Positions 21,467-33,698 are shown, numbered from the stretch's first letter. The stretch is 64,000 nucleotides of DNA from Quercus robur (GCF_932294415.1 NC_065539.1:49061501-49125500); one strand, 5' to 3'. A program made the numbers and translations. Notes: a model not told the origin generated them from the sequence alone.

Positions 21467-23695
21467 TTAATCATTGTAATAGAAACCCTTTAATCGCCAA
21501 ATGCGTCTTAAAGAAGAGAGGTTTGTGATTCTCACAACCCTTTGATTTAGCTTCTTCCCTCGTCTGATGGCAATTTCTTGAGCACTCTCGCGTACTTTCT
21601 TTATGTCAACCTTAACTATGTGGTGGTCAGAGGTACCTTTGGATGAAATGACTGAGTATGTGCCGGGAACAAACTTGTATGGTGAATCTGATGATGCCAA
21701 AATGTAGTCCACTCGAGTTCCATACTTGCATGTACCCTGCACATCTGCTCTTACCATATTCACAATCAGCGAAAATTCTTTAGGCAAAAAATGTTTTAAG
21801 TATACAAGTCAGCCATATTGAGAGACAAGGTCACTTACTTTGGCCTTTGGCCAGGATGACCACTGACTCACATTCCCCTGCAAAGTCCTGTGAATCTGCG
21901 TACCCTTTTCCCTTCAAAAACCTCGTCACCTCTACCTTTGGAGTAGGCTTTCCTAACTTCTCATAATACTGCAATACATATGTTGGCTTAGTTTCCGACA
22001 AGGACAATAATTTTTGCATACAGCAGCACTTAATTGAATATTTTTCACACTTTTCACAACTACTAAAAAATAAAGATGGTGTAAGTGTTAGACTTGAGTG
22101 AAAGTAATGTTGCTCCAATCACAACAAGGGATGTCGAAAGTTGTGAAAAATTGTGTCCCTAGTATTACTTGTGTAGAAGCATTACCTTGACAATATCTGT
22201 CCATCTTTCTGATGAGTAATCTGATGCATTGAGAGAATTAAGACCACCTGCCAATATGTGCGGACAATCAGTTGATTGAATTATTGCGTTCATCTGCTTC
22301 ATCCTCCAATTCTCATCTAAATGGTCAAGCTGGGTGCAATAGAAGTCAAATTCTCCACCCCATGGCAATTCAATTGTGACCTTTAGCAAGTTCCTGAATT
22401 TAACATTAAGAGTTAAGAGGATGCATGGATGATGTGGCAACAGCTTTCCAGTTACATATTACTTGCGATGAGGATTTGGGTTTTGCATTTAAGATGCTTA
22501 ATTGATTCACATGGAAGGTATTGTACCTTCCCTAGTTTGATACTATAGATAACAAGTGCATATACTGTACTCAGATTTTGAAATTACTAGAATACCTTGG
22601 CACTAACCTTGGTTCTCAATTGTCAAAGTTTGTATAAAAATATTGATTTATAATTCATATAGGTTCCTTTTCTAGTAAAAATTAAGTATAGCATATTCTA
22701 ATCATACTAAAAACTTGTAATAATAAATATTAAACGCTAATTGTGCTTCCAATTAAAATAAGTCTGTGAGCAGAAGGAAAAGGGTACCTGAAATCATCAT
22801 CGTTAGCAATTTTCTGAACTTTCCACCTCTTAATTGGCCATTTGGAGAAGACAGCATTACCATACTCTGGAGCCCAGCTCTCAGCAAACACATAATTCAT
22901 ACCCAAGGCAGCTGCCAAATCAGAAAGAGGTTTCATGCCTTTCCCTTCCTCTGCCTTCACATCTTGCAGAGCCAATATATCAGCATCCAACTCTTTGAGT
23001 ACTTCCAGGATGGTCCTACCACTTCCCAGGAAGTCATCACTCTGACTAATAATCATACTAGAAGGAAAGCACACAGGAGACCTCGCTGGAATCCCACTAC
23101 TGTGGACTCTTTTTGGAGTCATGCTGGATGATTCCTCTTGCTCATCTTCCACAGAACTAAGCAACTTAGTATTTGCTAATGAGATCTCATTATCAGGAAG
23201 ATTAATAGAAACCTTTAACTTTGATCTTGTGATCTTCTTCTGCTTAGAAACACGTTCAGGACTAGTCAGTGTGGCACGTATAGGAGATTGCTTCAAGATA
23301 CTCTTGGGATGAGAATTCATAGACTTAGCCTGAAAATCATTCAGCATGGAACTCTTAAACATATTCTCCCCGTGATTGATGCTAACTGGTTTCGCAGCCT
23401 TTGGTACAGCAGGTGCCAAGGTGAACATGGCAACATTGAATGTGGCAATTCTAATTGGCCTTTCAGGTACAAAATGACCCGGTTTGCCATTTATATGAAT
23501 TGTAGATCTTTTGGTGCCTGGTTGTACTTTAGACTGAAGTTTAGAGTTCCACTTTACAAGCCTCTTGATGACAACTTTTGGCCTCGGCCGCTTCCATATC
23601 AACCACCGTATCTTTGAGTAGAGGTGCCGGAGTTTCCTTCTAAGGCAACTTAACAAGTAAGATGATTGGTCATTGTAAATATTCTTAAGAACCAT
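21467..23695 (-). CDS. Endonuclease/exonuclease/phosphatase (DNase I-like) family protein, four exons
   Basis: Read on the minus strand, exons are 23695-22788, 22393-22186, 21968-21839 and 21744-21467, all with GT-AG introns and matching phases, giving 507 residues. The basic N-terminus (about 1-60) leads to the EEP fold: RIATFNVAMF (about 82-91), ILALQDVKAEE (Asp245 where most family members have the metal-binding Glu), GNAVFSKWPI (about 279-288), TQLDHLDENWRM, HILAGGLNSL (Gly353 where the catalytic GDxN Asp usually sits), RVDYIL (Asp428) and GTSDHHIVKVD (SDH at 454-456). A Ser/Lys-rich linker (about 105-225) is inserted early in the domain. This is the plant-specific subgroup; substrate unknown, and the altered acidic residues leave hydrolase activity in doubt. 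An AG at 23834 after TTCTTCAAC could end a 5' leader intron. Confidence 0.9.
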
Positions 23696-25297
23696 TTCGT
23701 TATCCTATGAAGTTCTAGCACTATATCACTACCAACAATTTGAGAGTATCAATTTGAGATAAGCATTATGTCAAAGAAATTGGTAGTCATGTGAAAACTT
23801 GAGGGATAGCCTTAGTAGGAATGGCTAGGTTCCTGTTGAAGAAGAAAAAGAAAGTGTAGCTATAGGAATGACAGTAGTCAGCCTTAAGAGGGACAAACAA
23901 AGATTCCAACTACTCCAACCAGTGGGGTGGGCGTTGAAAATGGTGCATATGGTTGATCCTCTTTTTTCCGCCACACCAACTAGTACAGTAAGCAGGGAAA
24001 TTATAAGGAAGTAAAAGACTTCTGACTTCTGAGTCTCCGACACTGATTCTGAAAGTGATCTCAAACAATCTAGGATAGAAATGTAACTCTATAAAGAACA
24101 TTTTTGAAGTAGATCTAATTTAAGCTCCGAAAATTTTATCAGAACATAGGAGACCACATTAGTTTTCCAGTTTTACATGTAAGGGAAAAACTTGGGCACA
24201 ATTTTTTTACTGTAGAAACTTAAGTTTCACAATTAAATTCAACCCTATATTGACTATTGTAGTAAAATAAATAAATATATATATATATATAAATTCAACC
24301 TATAGCGTTCACTCTTGATAATATCTTTTTATCATCAAACTAAGATACCAATCGGTTTTTGGTGTAAACAGAAATTGAACTCCAGATCTTTTATTCAATC
24401 ATGAGACTTTACCAGTTAAACTAACTGGAACTTACTAGTAAAATAGATATTATTCTTCTCCCAAGAATAATTAAATTCAACTATATAATTAATTGATCAC
24501 TATAAACAGATTTCACTTTAACTAAGAAACCTAAGATTTCAATTTAACTAAGAAACCTAAGCTTTAAACACTTAAAAACTCTGCCTAAGTTTTGTACTTC
24601 CATATTAAACCTTTACAGTCAACTCTGTTTAGGTAAGTTGATGGGAAACTGTTCGTCAAAAAAAAAAAAAAAAGTTGATGGTAAACTGGTGCGTTGGTTG
24701 CGGAATTTGAGGGTGATTGCCGCCTTAAGGAGGTTAATGACATGTATAATAGTTGATTAGTTGGGGTCAGCATAAAGCAACTTTTTGGTAGTGACTTGTG
24801 GGATAATGGGCTTCATTCAGGTCTTTTTCATGTAACATGCAATAAGTCAAAAGGGCAGGTGGGGAGAGAGACAGAGAGAGAGGACCTCTAAACTAACACC
24901 ACATGAGAAAAGAGACAGCAATAGGAGAGGATTGAATATTCAAATATTTCTCGTAAGTCATAACTATTAGAAAGAAAATAATAAGAATAATATGATTCTT
25001 ACTACTACAGTTAACATACAGAGGTAATCCAACCAAAATAGATAAAAAGTTCATTTTAATGTCCTCAGTCACTCATTGTCTCATTGCAATTGCAACAAAT
25101 TATCACTGTAATTTGCAACAAATCCCTCAAACAAGAACTTTCTCTCAGTCAATTAGTTACTTACAAAAAATTTCTCGTGTCACTGCTTATGCATGAGTTG
25201 TATATTTACTTTTCAACAGTTGAGGCAATATAGACCCACAAGCCACACTATGCTCAATGTTTGAGGCCAGTTATATCTCATGGTTAACTCTCTTCAA
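23696..25297. other. Intergenic stretch between the EEP gene and the methyltransferase pseudogene
   Basis: Promoter side of the EEP gene. No separate gene supported. Holds the SINE-like unit at 24290 and AT-rich spacer. From about 25070 on it already matches the 3' flank of the intact methyltransferase copy near 60980. Confidence 0.5.
24290..24431. mobile_element. SINE-like repeat, copy 1
   Basis: Shares an ordered set of blocks with 45091-45230: TCATCAnACnAAGAnACCAAT, TTTTTGGTGTAA, ATTGAAnTCCAGAT and TTATTCAAnCAT. The inverse of TTGAACTCCAGATC resembles a tRNA-type box B, so a tRNA-derived SINE is likely. Confidence 0.45.
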
Positions 25298-26880
25298 TCA
25301 ATCATCACTAAACAAGGCATCCAGAAGGTTAGAGGCTGAATTGTTAAGTCGGCTCTCATCAAAGAAACCTAGAAGCATTTTCCCCATCTAGATTTCTGCT
25401 CTTCAATGAAGGTTTCAGCTGTTTCTGTGCAGAAATCTCGTCTCACCTGTTTAACAGGTCTCTCAGTGACAGCAAACTTGGTCCCATCATGGGTTCTCTT
25501 GTGGAAGACTGCCCAAACTGGAGAAAAGCACGTGTGAGAAGTTAGTCAAGTTCTGTTTAAAAAACCTTTTTTTTTTCCAATCAAAAGTAACTGGAACATA
25601 AAATTGTTGTCACAACAACTCTAATCTTTAGGAACCACATACAGTGCGAAAATGGCACACTTGATTGGAATGTGATGCCCTCCTCTGTATGCAAAAGATT
25701 TTGTCCCCTTTATGTATGAGAAAAATCGCTAGTTAAATTTTAGCATTACTTAGGATTAGGAACTTGAATTTCTTTCCAATTACATGTGAAATAACTAATA
25801 GAAAAATGGGACAGATATAAGTTTAAATATTAATGCAAAAATCAGAACACAAATGAAATTAAACAGTAAACAACCAACCATATCAGGGGAGGCAGGATGG
25901 CTTTCTGCAAAAGCTACATTTGAAATGGATATGTTCTGTGATACAGTCCATACGGATACCCCAAATTGTTTGAGTGTGTGTTATGTGGGCATGTGCTGAG
26001 TCCCACATTAGGTGTTTATTAGGTGGATATTGGGTTTATAAGTGATTACAAGGAACCTCAATTGCAACTCGATCAGTCTTTTTAAGGTGTAAGTGCAGAT
26101 ATGGCTAGCGCTGGTTTGTCATTTGAGCTAAAGCATATTGGTTATCTATCATGCTTACACAGTGAAAGAGTACATATAATTCTTTGGCATAACGGCTTTG
26201 TTTAGTCCCAACAAAGTAAAAACAAAAAGAAGAGTCACATAACATAGCCTACAAACATGTATGCAATACTGAAAAAGTGCCTAGGCAGCCCTCAGTGGCA
26301 TGTTTAACTTGTCACCTTGTTAGCAGTACTGTCCGTAACTGATTGAACTCAAAAATCCCAACAAGACTTTTACTTTATAATGCTTAAATTTGATTCATCC
26401 AAAAATATAAAAGGGAAGCTTCTATTCACTACTATATTATATATCTCAGCAGAAGAAATATAATTTTTTAAGGCATCACTACTGCTTAGAATACAACAAG
26501 ATATCGAAAATTTACTCTCAAGCCTATGATTACCAAACAATTGAATTGTTATAGCACAATGTAAACTGAAAGGATTTAGCATACAAATTCAGACTCCCAT
26601 ATTTAAAGGAAACCCCATAAAGAAACAGCAAGCAAAGTAATTGAAAAATAACCCAACTATTGTAGAGAAGCAGTATATGAAGGAAATTCATACCTCGTTT
26701 CTGAGTAGAAACACAAATACCCACTTCAAGATAACCAAAAAGACAAGAGACTTTGGAGAAAGCAACACACCGAAAGAGAGTGTGAATTGGAAAGAGAGTA
26801 AAAGTGGCGGAAGCTGAGGTAGGAGTTGGAGCCAGGGCTTCCAAAGCATTGAACTCTCTCTCTCTCTCTCTCTCTCCAAA
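25298..26880 (-). pseudogene. Decayed duplicate of the SpoU/TrmH RNA methyltransferase gene
   Basis: On the minus strand the last exon (25517-25298) codes WAVFHKRTHDGTKFAVTERP and matches the terminal exon of the intact gene at 61434-61214, but it is one base shorter (220 against 221 nt), which shifts frame into an early stop after KSRWGKCF. The preceding exon, with the conserved knot-loop motif, is nearly deleted: only about 25 bp of its start remain near 26182-26210, joined to intron sequence. An upstream piece ends at 26694 in FLLRNE plus a GT donor, matching LGNE of SpoU motif 2 but with Arg for Gly. Upstream of that the sequence (26694-26880) does not look like the methyltransferase core and may be the first exon fused by deletion. 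A non-functional copy. Confidence 0.82.
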
Positions 26881-27139
26881 ATACAATAGTACCTCCTACC
26901 CCTACCTCATTGAAATTTCAAATCAGCATTCATGCTTGTTTAAGTTTCACAATTGATGGTCATTGGTCCCTCTTAGTCCTACCTCCTCAAATTCTTTTGC
27001 AGGTCGTTTAGAGTAGCAAAAGAAATGAATGAAAATAATAATAAGCAAACTACACTGGCTGTCCTTGAGTTTGGAAGAATGACATTTACTTCTAAACTTT
27101 TTTTTGAAATACTCACCTCTCTTAATGGCACTTCTTTCC

Positions 27140-27150
27140 CTTTTTATTAA

Positions 27151-27187
<37 letters not shown>

Positions 27188-28107
27188 GGTAAAGTTGAGA
27201 GTAACTCAAATTAGAATTTCAAATTAAAGTTCTAATTTTGTGCTGTGTCCCTAGAATAAATGAATCATAAAAATAAAATAAAAAAGTGCTTCACAATAAT
27301 TTTTTTTTTTTTAATTTGACAATTTACATTTTATACCTAATCATATCCTCACAAAATTTTTTAAAGAGTTAACAAAATATAAAAAATAATTATCAATAGT
27401 ATTTAAATTATATTTATATATATAAATTATATTATGCATCTTATTGTATATTTTTAAGTGTATCTATGGATACGCATGGAGTTACAAGTTAGTATATAAT
27501 AATAGGTAAAGTAAAGAGAAAATCCAATTAAATTTCAAATTGGAATTCAATTAGTGTCTAATTTTACGCCACATGTCTCATCTCATCTAAATTTTAGAAT
27601 TTTATGCCAAGTGAGTTAATTTAGGTCAAAATTGAATTTTAATTAGAGTTTAATTTTGCGTCTCGTGTTCCATCTAATCTAAAATTTTAAATTTTTATGC
27701 CAAATTAGTTAATTTAATGTAGAAAACGAGGAGTCCAATATAATAAACCATAAAAAAAAAATCATATAACTAAAAAAATTCAAAATTATAAGTCACATAT
27801 ATATATATATATATATATTAGTAGCTAAAGTAGAGAGAAAATTTAATTAAATTCTAAATTGGAGTCTAATTTTGTGTCATGTGTCATTTAATTTTTAAAT
27901 TTTTGTGTCAAGTAAATTATTAGGTGCAAAAATCAAAAAGTCTAAATTCAATTAAATTTTAGATTGAATTTTAATTGAAATTCAATTTTGCGTCATGTGT
28001 CCCATCTAATTTGTTAATTTTTGTGACAAGTGAATTATTGAGGGCAAAAACCAAAGAGTCTAGATCCAATTAGATTTCAAATCATATATATATATATATA
28101 TATATAT
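27140..28107. repeat. Diverged repeat field broken by (TA)n tracts
   Basis: The motif family AATTTTGYGTCATGTGTC, CATCTAATTT, ATGCCAAGTnAATTA recurs about five times (near 27215, 27550, 27650, 27870, 27985). (TA)n tracts sit at 27153-27182, 27797-27820 and 28084-28107. No gene. Confidence 0.6.
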
Positions 28108-30469
28108 GAGATGGGTTCAAGTGTAACTCCACAAGAGTTACACTTTTTTTAAGCCGTAAATTTATGAGAGATCCAACGGAAAACATCATTATCCATTACA
28201 ACATTAAATACTTACCTAATTAATAGTCTCCTCATTAAATATTTCTTATGTCTCTTTTTCTCTCTCCTTATTAAGTCTTTCCTTCAATTTTCTTTACAAT
28301 TTCTCCTATGTTTCTACGTTCCAAAATAAAAATAAAAAAGAAAAAAGAAAAAGAAAAACCACTCACATTAGCAACTGAAATGAAGCAAGACATATAAATT
28401 TTGAAACTTTTAAAATTGAGAAAATTTTAACCTATGTTTTGTTTCATTAAGCCATTCAAGGAGAGGTAGGGTAGATACTTGTGTCATAGCTACTGGACAT
28501 GCTTAGTACATAGTGCCATCTCCACCATAATCCTTTTTCTCTCTCCTTGATAGTTCGATGAAGTTAATATTCAGGGATGAAGCAACTGAAATGAAGCAAG
28601 ACATATAACCTATGTTTTGTTTTTAGAAAAATTGTGATGCCGATGCAATTCCCTTCTTCTGTCACAGGTCATTGTTAAAATCCCTATGTTTTTTCAAAAG
28701 ATTCAATATAAATATTATATGCAATTATTGAATTTGAATGGACTTTTGCCAAATTCTTTTGATAGCTAATGTTCATTTACTTCAATTGCATGTACATTTT
28801 TATTCTCTCTATCGTGAAGACTGTGTTTGTGACACCAAATCACCATATTGCTTCAATAATATCTTTGCGTTTAGTGAAATTTATGAAACCTATATTTTAC
28901 TGAAACATATACGGTTAAATCAGGATATAATTTACTTTCAAAGGAGAAGGAGAATTTAGACCCTCTTAATACAAATCCTGCCCCACCACAGAAACTATGG
29001 AAGATCATTTGGAGCCTCTCGGTACCACCAAAAGTCCGAAACTTTTTGTGGAGGGCTGCAAGAAATGCCATCCCTGTTAAAACCAGTTTGGTCAAACGGC
29101 AGGTGCTTTAGGAAGAGATCTGTGCTCACTGCAAGGCACATTCAGAGGACGTGCTTCATGCCTTATGGTTGTGCCCCTGTTTGAACGAAGTCTGGGAAAC
29201 GGATATGTGTTGGAACTTCAGGAACACAGGCCATTGGGATGATTTCCAAAAACTTATACTGCATGTTCATGAGGCCGGGCTTGACTTGGAATTGTTCGCC
29301 ATGGTTGTTTGGTTGTTATGGCATCGAAGAAACCAAATCAGAGTTAGTAGTAACTCAGCAACTCCGCTCGGTCATATTGCTGCCAGTGCTCGACAGCAGT
29401 TGCAAGATTACAGTCGGGTGCAACCAGCGAAGTCAACTACTGAGACGGCAAATCTCCACACAGCAGTGAACTGGTCTCCCCCACAAAGTCCATTCCTGAA
29501 GATTAACTATGACGGGGCGGTGTTCCAGGACTCAAACAGTGCAGGTTTAGGAGTTGTGGTCCGTGACAGTATGGGAGAGGTGCTTGCCTCACTAGCAGAG
29601 AACATTCCTCTTCCTCAGACAGTGGCAGATGTGGAGGCAACAGCTGCAAGAAGAGCCATCATGTTTGCAAGGGAGCTCAGCCTAATTAGCACGATAATCT
29701 TAGAGGGTGATTCGGAGATCATCAACAGAGCAATTCAAGCGGAGGAGCAATCCCTAGCCTCCTATGGTAACCTCATTGAGGAGATAAAATTGCATGCAGA
29801 ATCTTTTCTCAGTTTTAGAATTTCTCATATTAGAAGAAATATGAATTCTGTAGCACATAGCCTTGCTAGACATGCTAGACATGTTAGCGGTTTAGTAGTT
29901 TGGATGGAGGAGGTTCCATCCCACATTTTACCTGTACTCTTAGCCGACGCCGGCTAACCTTACATATTAATAATAGTCGATTCAATTTGCTTCTCAAAAA
30001 AAAAAAATTATTACTAATTCTTTTCCTTTTTTTATTTATATAATTGGTCAAAAACAAAGGATTATGGTGGAGATGGCACTACGTACTGAGCATGTCCAAT
30101 AGCTATGACACAAGTATCTACCTACCTCTCCTTGAATGGCTTAATGAAACAAAACATAGGTTAAAATTTTCTCTCTTAATTTTAAAAGTTTCAAAATTTA
30201 TATGTCTTGCTTCATTTTAGTTGCTAATGCGAATGGTTTTTTTTTCTTTATTTTGGAACGTAGAAACATAGGAGAAATTGCAAAGAAAATGGAAAGAAAT
30301 ACTTAATAAGGAGAGAGAAAAAGAGACATAAGAAATATTTAATGAGGAGACAATTAATTAGATAAGTATTTAATGTTATAATGGATAATGGTGTCTTGTT
30401 TTTATCCGTTGGATCTCTCATAAATCTACGTACGGCTTAAAAAATGAGTAACTCTTGTGGAGTTACACC
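28108..30469. mobile_element. Long-inverted-repeat (palindromic) element 1
   Basis: Left arm about 28108-28540, right arm about 30054-30469, inverted and roughly 90% alike by eye. Paired anchors: GGATCTCTCATAAAT with ATTTATGAGAGATCC, GAACGTAGAAACATAGGAG with its inverse, and GTGGAGATGGCACTA with its inverse. The left end abuts (TA)n and starts GAGATGGGTTCAAGTGTAAC. The loop (28541-30053) carries a LINE piece. No transposase seen. Superfamily open: long-repeat Mutator-like or foldback. Confidence 0.7.
28900..30008 (+). mobile_element. 5'-truncated LINE with zinc-binding RT tail and RNase H domain
   Basis: The start is uncertain. From about 28957 the frame gives the zf-RVT region (KLWKIIWSLSVPPKVRNFLW, then EEICAHCKAHSEDVLHALW), cut by one in-frame TAG at 29109-29111. 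It then stays open to 29957 with an RNase H-like domain: INYDGAVFQD (first Asp), VEATAARRAI (Glu), LEGDSE (Asp) and VAHSLARHAR. A poly(A) tail lies at 29997-30008. Typical of plant L1-type LINE 3' ends. The 268-residue open frame could look like a host gene but is LINE-derived. Confidence 0.85.
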
Positions 30470-30690
30470 AAGTGTAACTTCATAAGAGTTACACCTTTTT
30501 TTAACCATTGATTTTTATTAGATCTAAGGGTGAAAAAAAAAAATTCATGGTCATGTCATTATTACTCCCTAAAAATTAGTAATTAAGTCTTTAACTCTTC
30601 TTATTAAAAATAGAAAAATAAAAAACAGCATTGACTCTGTCCATCATCATCTTTATCTTCTCTCCCGTTCTCACATGGTCTTGTATATTA

Positions 30691-30982
30691 CTGCCTCCAT
30701 CCCAGTTTGGTTGTCCGCTATTCCATTTTGGGATATCCCAAAATATTGTCCTATTTCTAAAAATAAAAATTATTAGTTTACTAATGTTCCTATTATACCC
30801 CTACTTTATTTTCAAAACTATTTGAAAAGAAAACTAACTAATATTTAAATAAATAAAAAAATCAATTTCATTGGGTAGTTTTGTAAACTTATACATTTTT
30901 ATAAAGCAGACAAGATAATAAATGATGTTTCCTTAAAAAATTTGACTTTTCAAACAGGACAAACAAATTGGAACGGAGGAAG
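30691..30982. mobile_element. Stowaway-type MITE in the left arm of palindrome 2
   Basis: Ends CTGCCTCCATCCCAGTTTG and its inverse CAAATTGGAACGGAGGAAG, flanked by TA on both sides (30689-30690, 30983-30984), the Tc1/mariner target. 292 bp, no coding. Confidence 0.82.
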
Positions 30983-31738
30983 TATTACATAAAGAATTTA
31001 AAGTCTTATTAGCCTTTTTTTTTTTTATTACTTTAGAAAGAGAACAATAATTTTGTCCCCTTATTTTAAAAGTCTTTCTTTGTTATTTTTCTTGATCTTC
31101 TTTCTATTTTTATAGGTTTTGCGCATTAAAAGACAATAATAAAATTGGAAATATTTTCTATCTTTTTTTTTAATGAATTCTGACTTATAAAACAGGTAAG
31201 AGTACTTAAATTATTATACGTATGATAAAAAATTAATATATAAAAAAATTACATAAAAGAATTCACAAGAAACGAGAAAACAATAATAAATATATATAAA
31301 CACGAATAATCCAAATAATAATTGGCGTGGAGTCAGAAGTTATATATATTTTTCAATTTTTGTTGAGTATGAGCACAGGATGGATAAGCGTAGAACAAGA
31401 TTGACCTTACCACACTAGTCACATCCTAGTTATCCAAACACTGAATTGCGAAGTTATAAGATACACATATAGTGTTTAAGTCCGCCCTTGACATAGAACA
31501 CAAAAGGCAAGACCCAACCTCGCAGGCACACTTGATCAGTTAGTACTTGAAAACAGATAATGAAGGATGCTTTGAGATATGGAATTTGCTCACCCTGTGA
31601 ATGAACCAATGTTGGCTAGCTATGTAGTAAGAGAGAGACAAAGATGGGAGAGGAGATATGCATGGGGAGAGTGAGAAATGATTCCCAGCAGTTGGGAAAC
31701 TTTCAATTATCTTTGTGTTAATTCATCATAGAGAATTA

Positions 31739-32080
31739 CTTTCTCTGTCCCAATTTGTTTGTCCTGTTTAAAAAGTCAAACTTTTTAAGGGAACATCATT
31801 TATTGTCTTATTTGCCTTATAAAAATGTATAAGTTTACAAAAACTCTTAAATAAATTTATCAACTTTTAAAAAAAAGAGTTATTCTTAATGAGACAACTA
31901 AAAAAGTATCCCAATTAAATTGATTTTTTAAAATATTAGTTAGTTTTCTTTTCAAATAGTTTTGAAAATAAAGTAGGGATATAATAGGAACATTAGTAAA
32001 CTAATAATTTTTAATAGAAACAAGACAATATTTTGGGACATTCCAAAATGAAATAGAAGACAAACAAACTTGGTCGGAGG
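31739..32080. mobile_element. Stowaway-type MITE in the right arm of palindrome 2
   Basis: Ends CTTTCTCTGTCCCAATTTG and AACTTGGTCGGAGG, with TA at 31737-31738 and 32081-32082. Inverted relative to the MITE at 30691 and homologous to it along its length, so it was probably copied with the arm. Confidence 0.8.
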
Positions 32081-33514
32081 TAATATTACACAAAGACTGC
32101 ATGAGAGAGGGAGAGACGATGAAGCTAATGATGGAGAGTAGAGAGTTAATGCTGTTTTTTATTTTTCATTTTTTAATAAGAAGAGTTAATGACTTAATTA
32201 CTAAATTCTAGGGAACAATAATGACATGACCATTACTTTTTTTTTTCACCCTTAGATCTAACACAAATCAATGGTTCAAAAAATATATAACTCTTATGAA
32301 GTTACATCAGGTGTAACTTAAACCCATCTCATATATATATATATATATATATAAATGGGTTCAAGTTACACCTGGTGTAACTCTAAAGAATTACACCTTT
32401 TTCAAACCGTTGGATTTAAGTAGATCCAACGGTTAAAAAAAGACCCACATTATCACAAATATTCTTATTAAGATCTCATTAATTGCCCCATTTATTACAT
32501 TCTAAACCTATCTCTAAACCCAAAACACTTTCTCTCTCTACGTTTCTCTCTCTCTGTTTCTCTCTCTCTCTCTCTCCTCCTCCATTGCTCCACCTCCACA
32601 GGATGCCGACAAGAAAAATAAAAAAACTAATTAATTAATTTAAAGAAAAAAAAGCCGAAAACTAACAATAGAGGTTTGTGAGTGCTCTGTTTCTATTTTT
32701 TTCTTTTTTTCTGGTTTGTGAGTTCTCTGTTTTTGTTTCTTTTCTGGTCTAACTCTCTCTCTCTCTCTCTCTACGTTTCTTTTCTGTATCATGCTTGGTA
32801 CATTGTTTGTGTTAATAGCCTGACAGACCAAATGAGATAAAGAGAATTGAAGCCACTGCTGGAAAGGTAGGGCTCAAACCATGGAAAGTAAGGGATTTGC
32901 AAAGGGGAAGGCTACTTCATTGTGTAGCCTACTGTCACTTTTTTTTTTTAAAAAAAAGGGCTTCATTATAGGAAACTATTGAAGAACAAAGCATATCAGA
33001 TTTTTGTGACGATTTGTAAAGCTACTGTTCTGGATTTGTAGTGTGCATAAACGATGCAATTTATTTTGTTTAGCCATGGCATTGAACTCTCAAGTGAAAG
33101 AAGTTCTGCTTTGTTAAATATTGTACCTGTTGGGCTTAAGTTTACAGCATCAACAAAATCATCTTTGTACTTGAAGCTTGTATAAACTTTGCATAAGTTA
33201 CAAAGTTTTCATGTTTCCATTTGATTTCACAGTTTAGTAGTGACTTTTCCTTAAGTGAATTTATTCTTTCTTTCTCATTTGCCATTTTCTTTGTTTGTAA
33301 ATTCCTAAATAGCAGTTATAAATACTATATTTGTTACAAATTTTGTTGAGAGAGATTGCGTGGAGCTCTGGGATGAGAGTGATTTCCATGTGCAGTTGTC
33401 CTTCCAAGAGTCTTCTCAAATAGGTTTCATAATAGGTGGTGAATTTGAGAAACAAGAGGGTTGCAATGTCATTTTAGTTTTGCTTGAAGACCTTTGATGA
33501 TTTAATCAGCTCAA

Positions 33515-33698
33515 AATATCTGTGGAAGAAGAGGGTCATTATGTTGATGAGGCAAGCTTGTGGCATAGGAGAATTGGGTCAAAATGGGATTTGAAGAAAG
33601 GACAGCCTCCATGGCTGCAACAATGTTTGGAAGAAAGGCTTGAAGTTGAAATTAGTCATGTCGATGTTAATAAGGCTTGTGTTTTGAATGGGCCATGA
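33515..33698 (+). pseudogene. Possible captured exon fragment, unknown origin
   Basis: Within the loop of palindrome 3 one frame is open for about 60 codons with a protein-like composition: ISVEEEGHYVDEASLWHRR, then WDLKKGQPPWLQQCLEERLE, closing at TGA after VLNGP. It does not match LINE domains I know and I do not recognise the family. It may be a host gene piece carried by the element. Confidence 0.35.

Larger units (their letters stand above)
30470..32331. mobile_element. Long-inverted-repeat (palindromic) element 2
   Basis: Left arm about 30470-30990, right arm about 31735-32331, inverted. Anchors: GTCATTATT and TAATGACATGACC, and the block around TTAATAAGAAGAGTTAATGA. Each arm holds a Stowaway-type MITE at the same place. 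Its left end adjoins element 1 with no (TA)n between; its right end TTAAACCCATCTC meets (AT)n at 32332. No coding. Confidence 0.65.

Noticed and set aside
22766-23617. Plus-strand open frames of 63-121 codons opposite the EEP exon 1
   Set aside because: Shadows of the minus-strand coding exon.
23825-24101. Minus-strand frames upstream of the EEP gene
   Set aside because: No family resemblance; more likely 5' leader or promoter of the EEP gene.
26688-26886. A possible signal-peptide protein starting in the (GA)n tract
   Set aside because: The end matches the SpoU LGNE exon border; it is part of the decayed methyltransferase copy and not a separate gene.
29151-29957. A 268-codon frame that could pass as a host RNase H gene
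   Set aside because: The upstream frame is the LINE zinc-binding RT tail and a poly(A) tract follows, so it is the end of a LINE.
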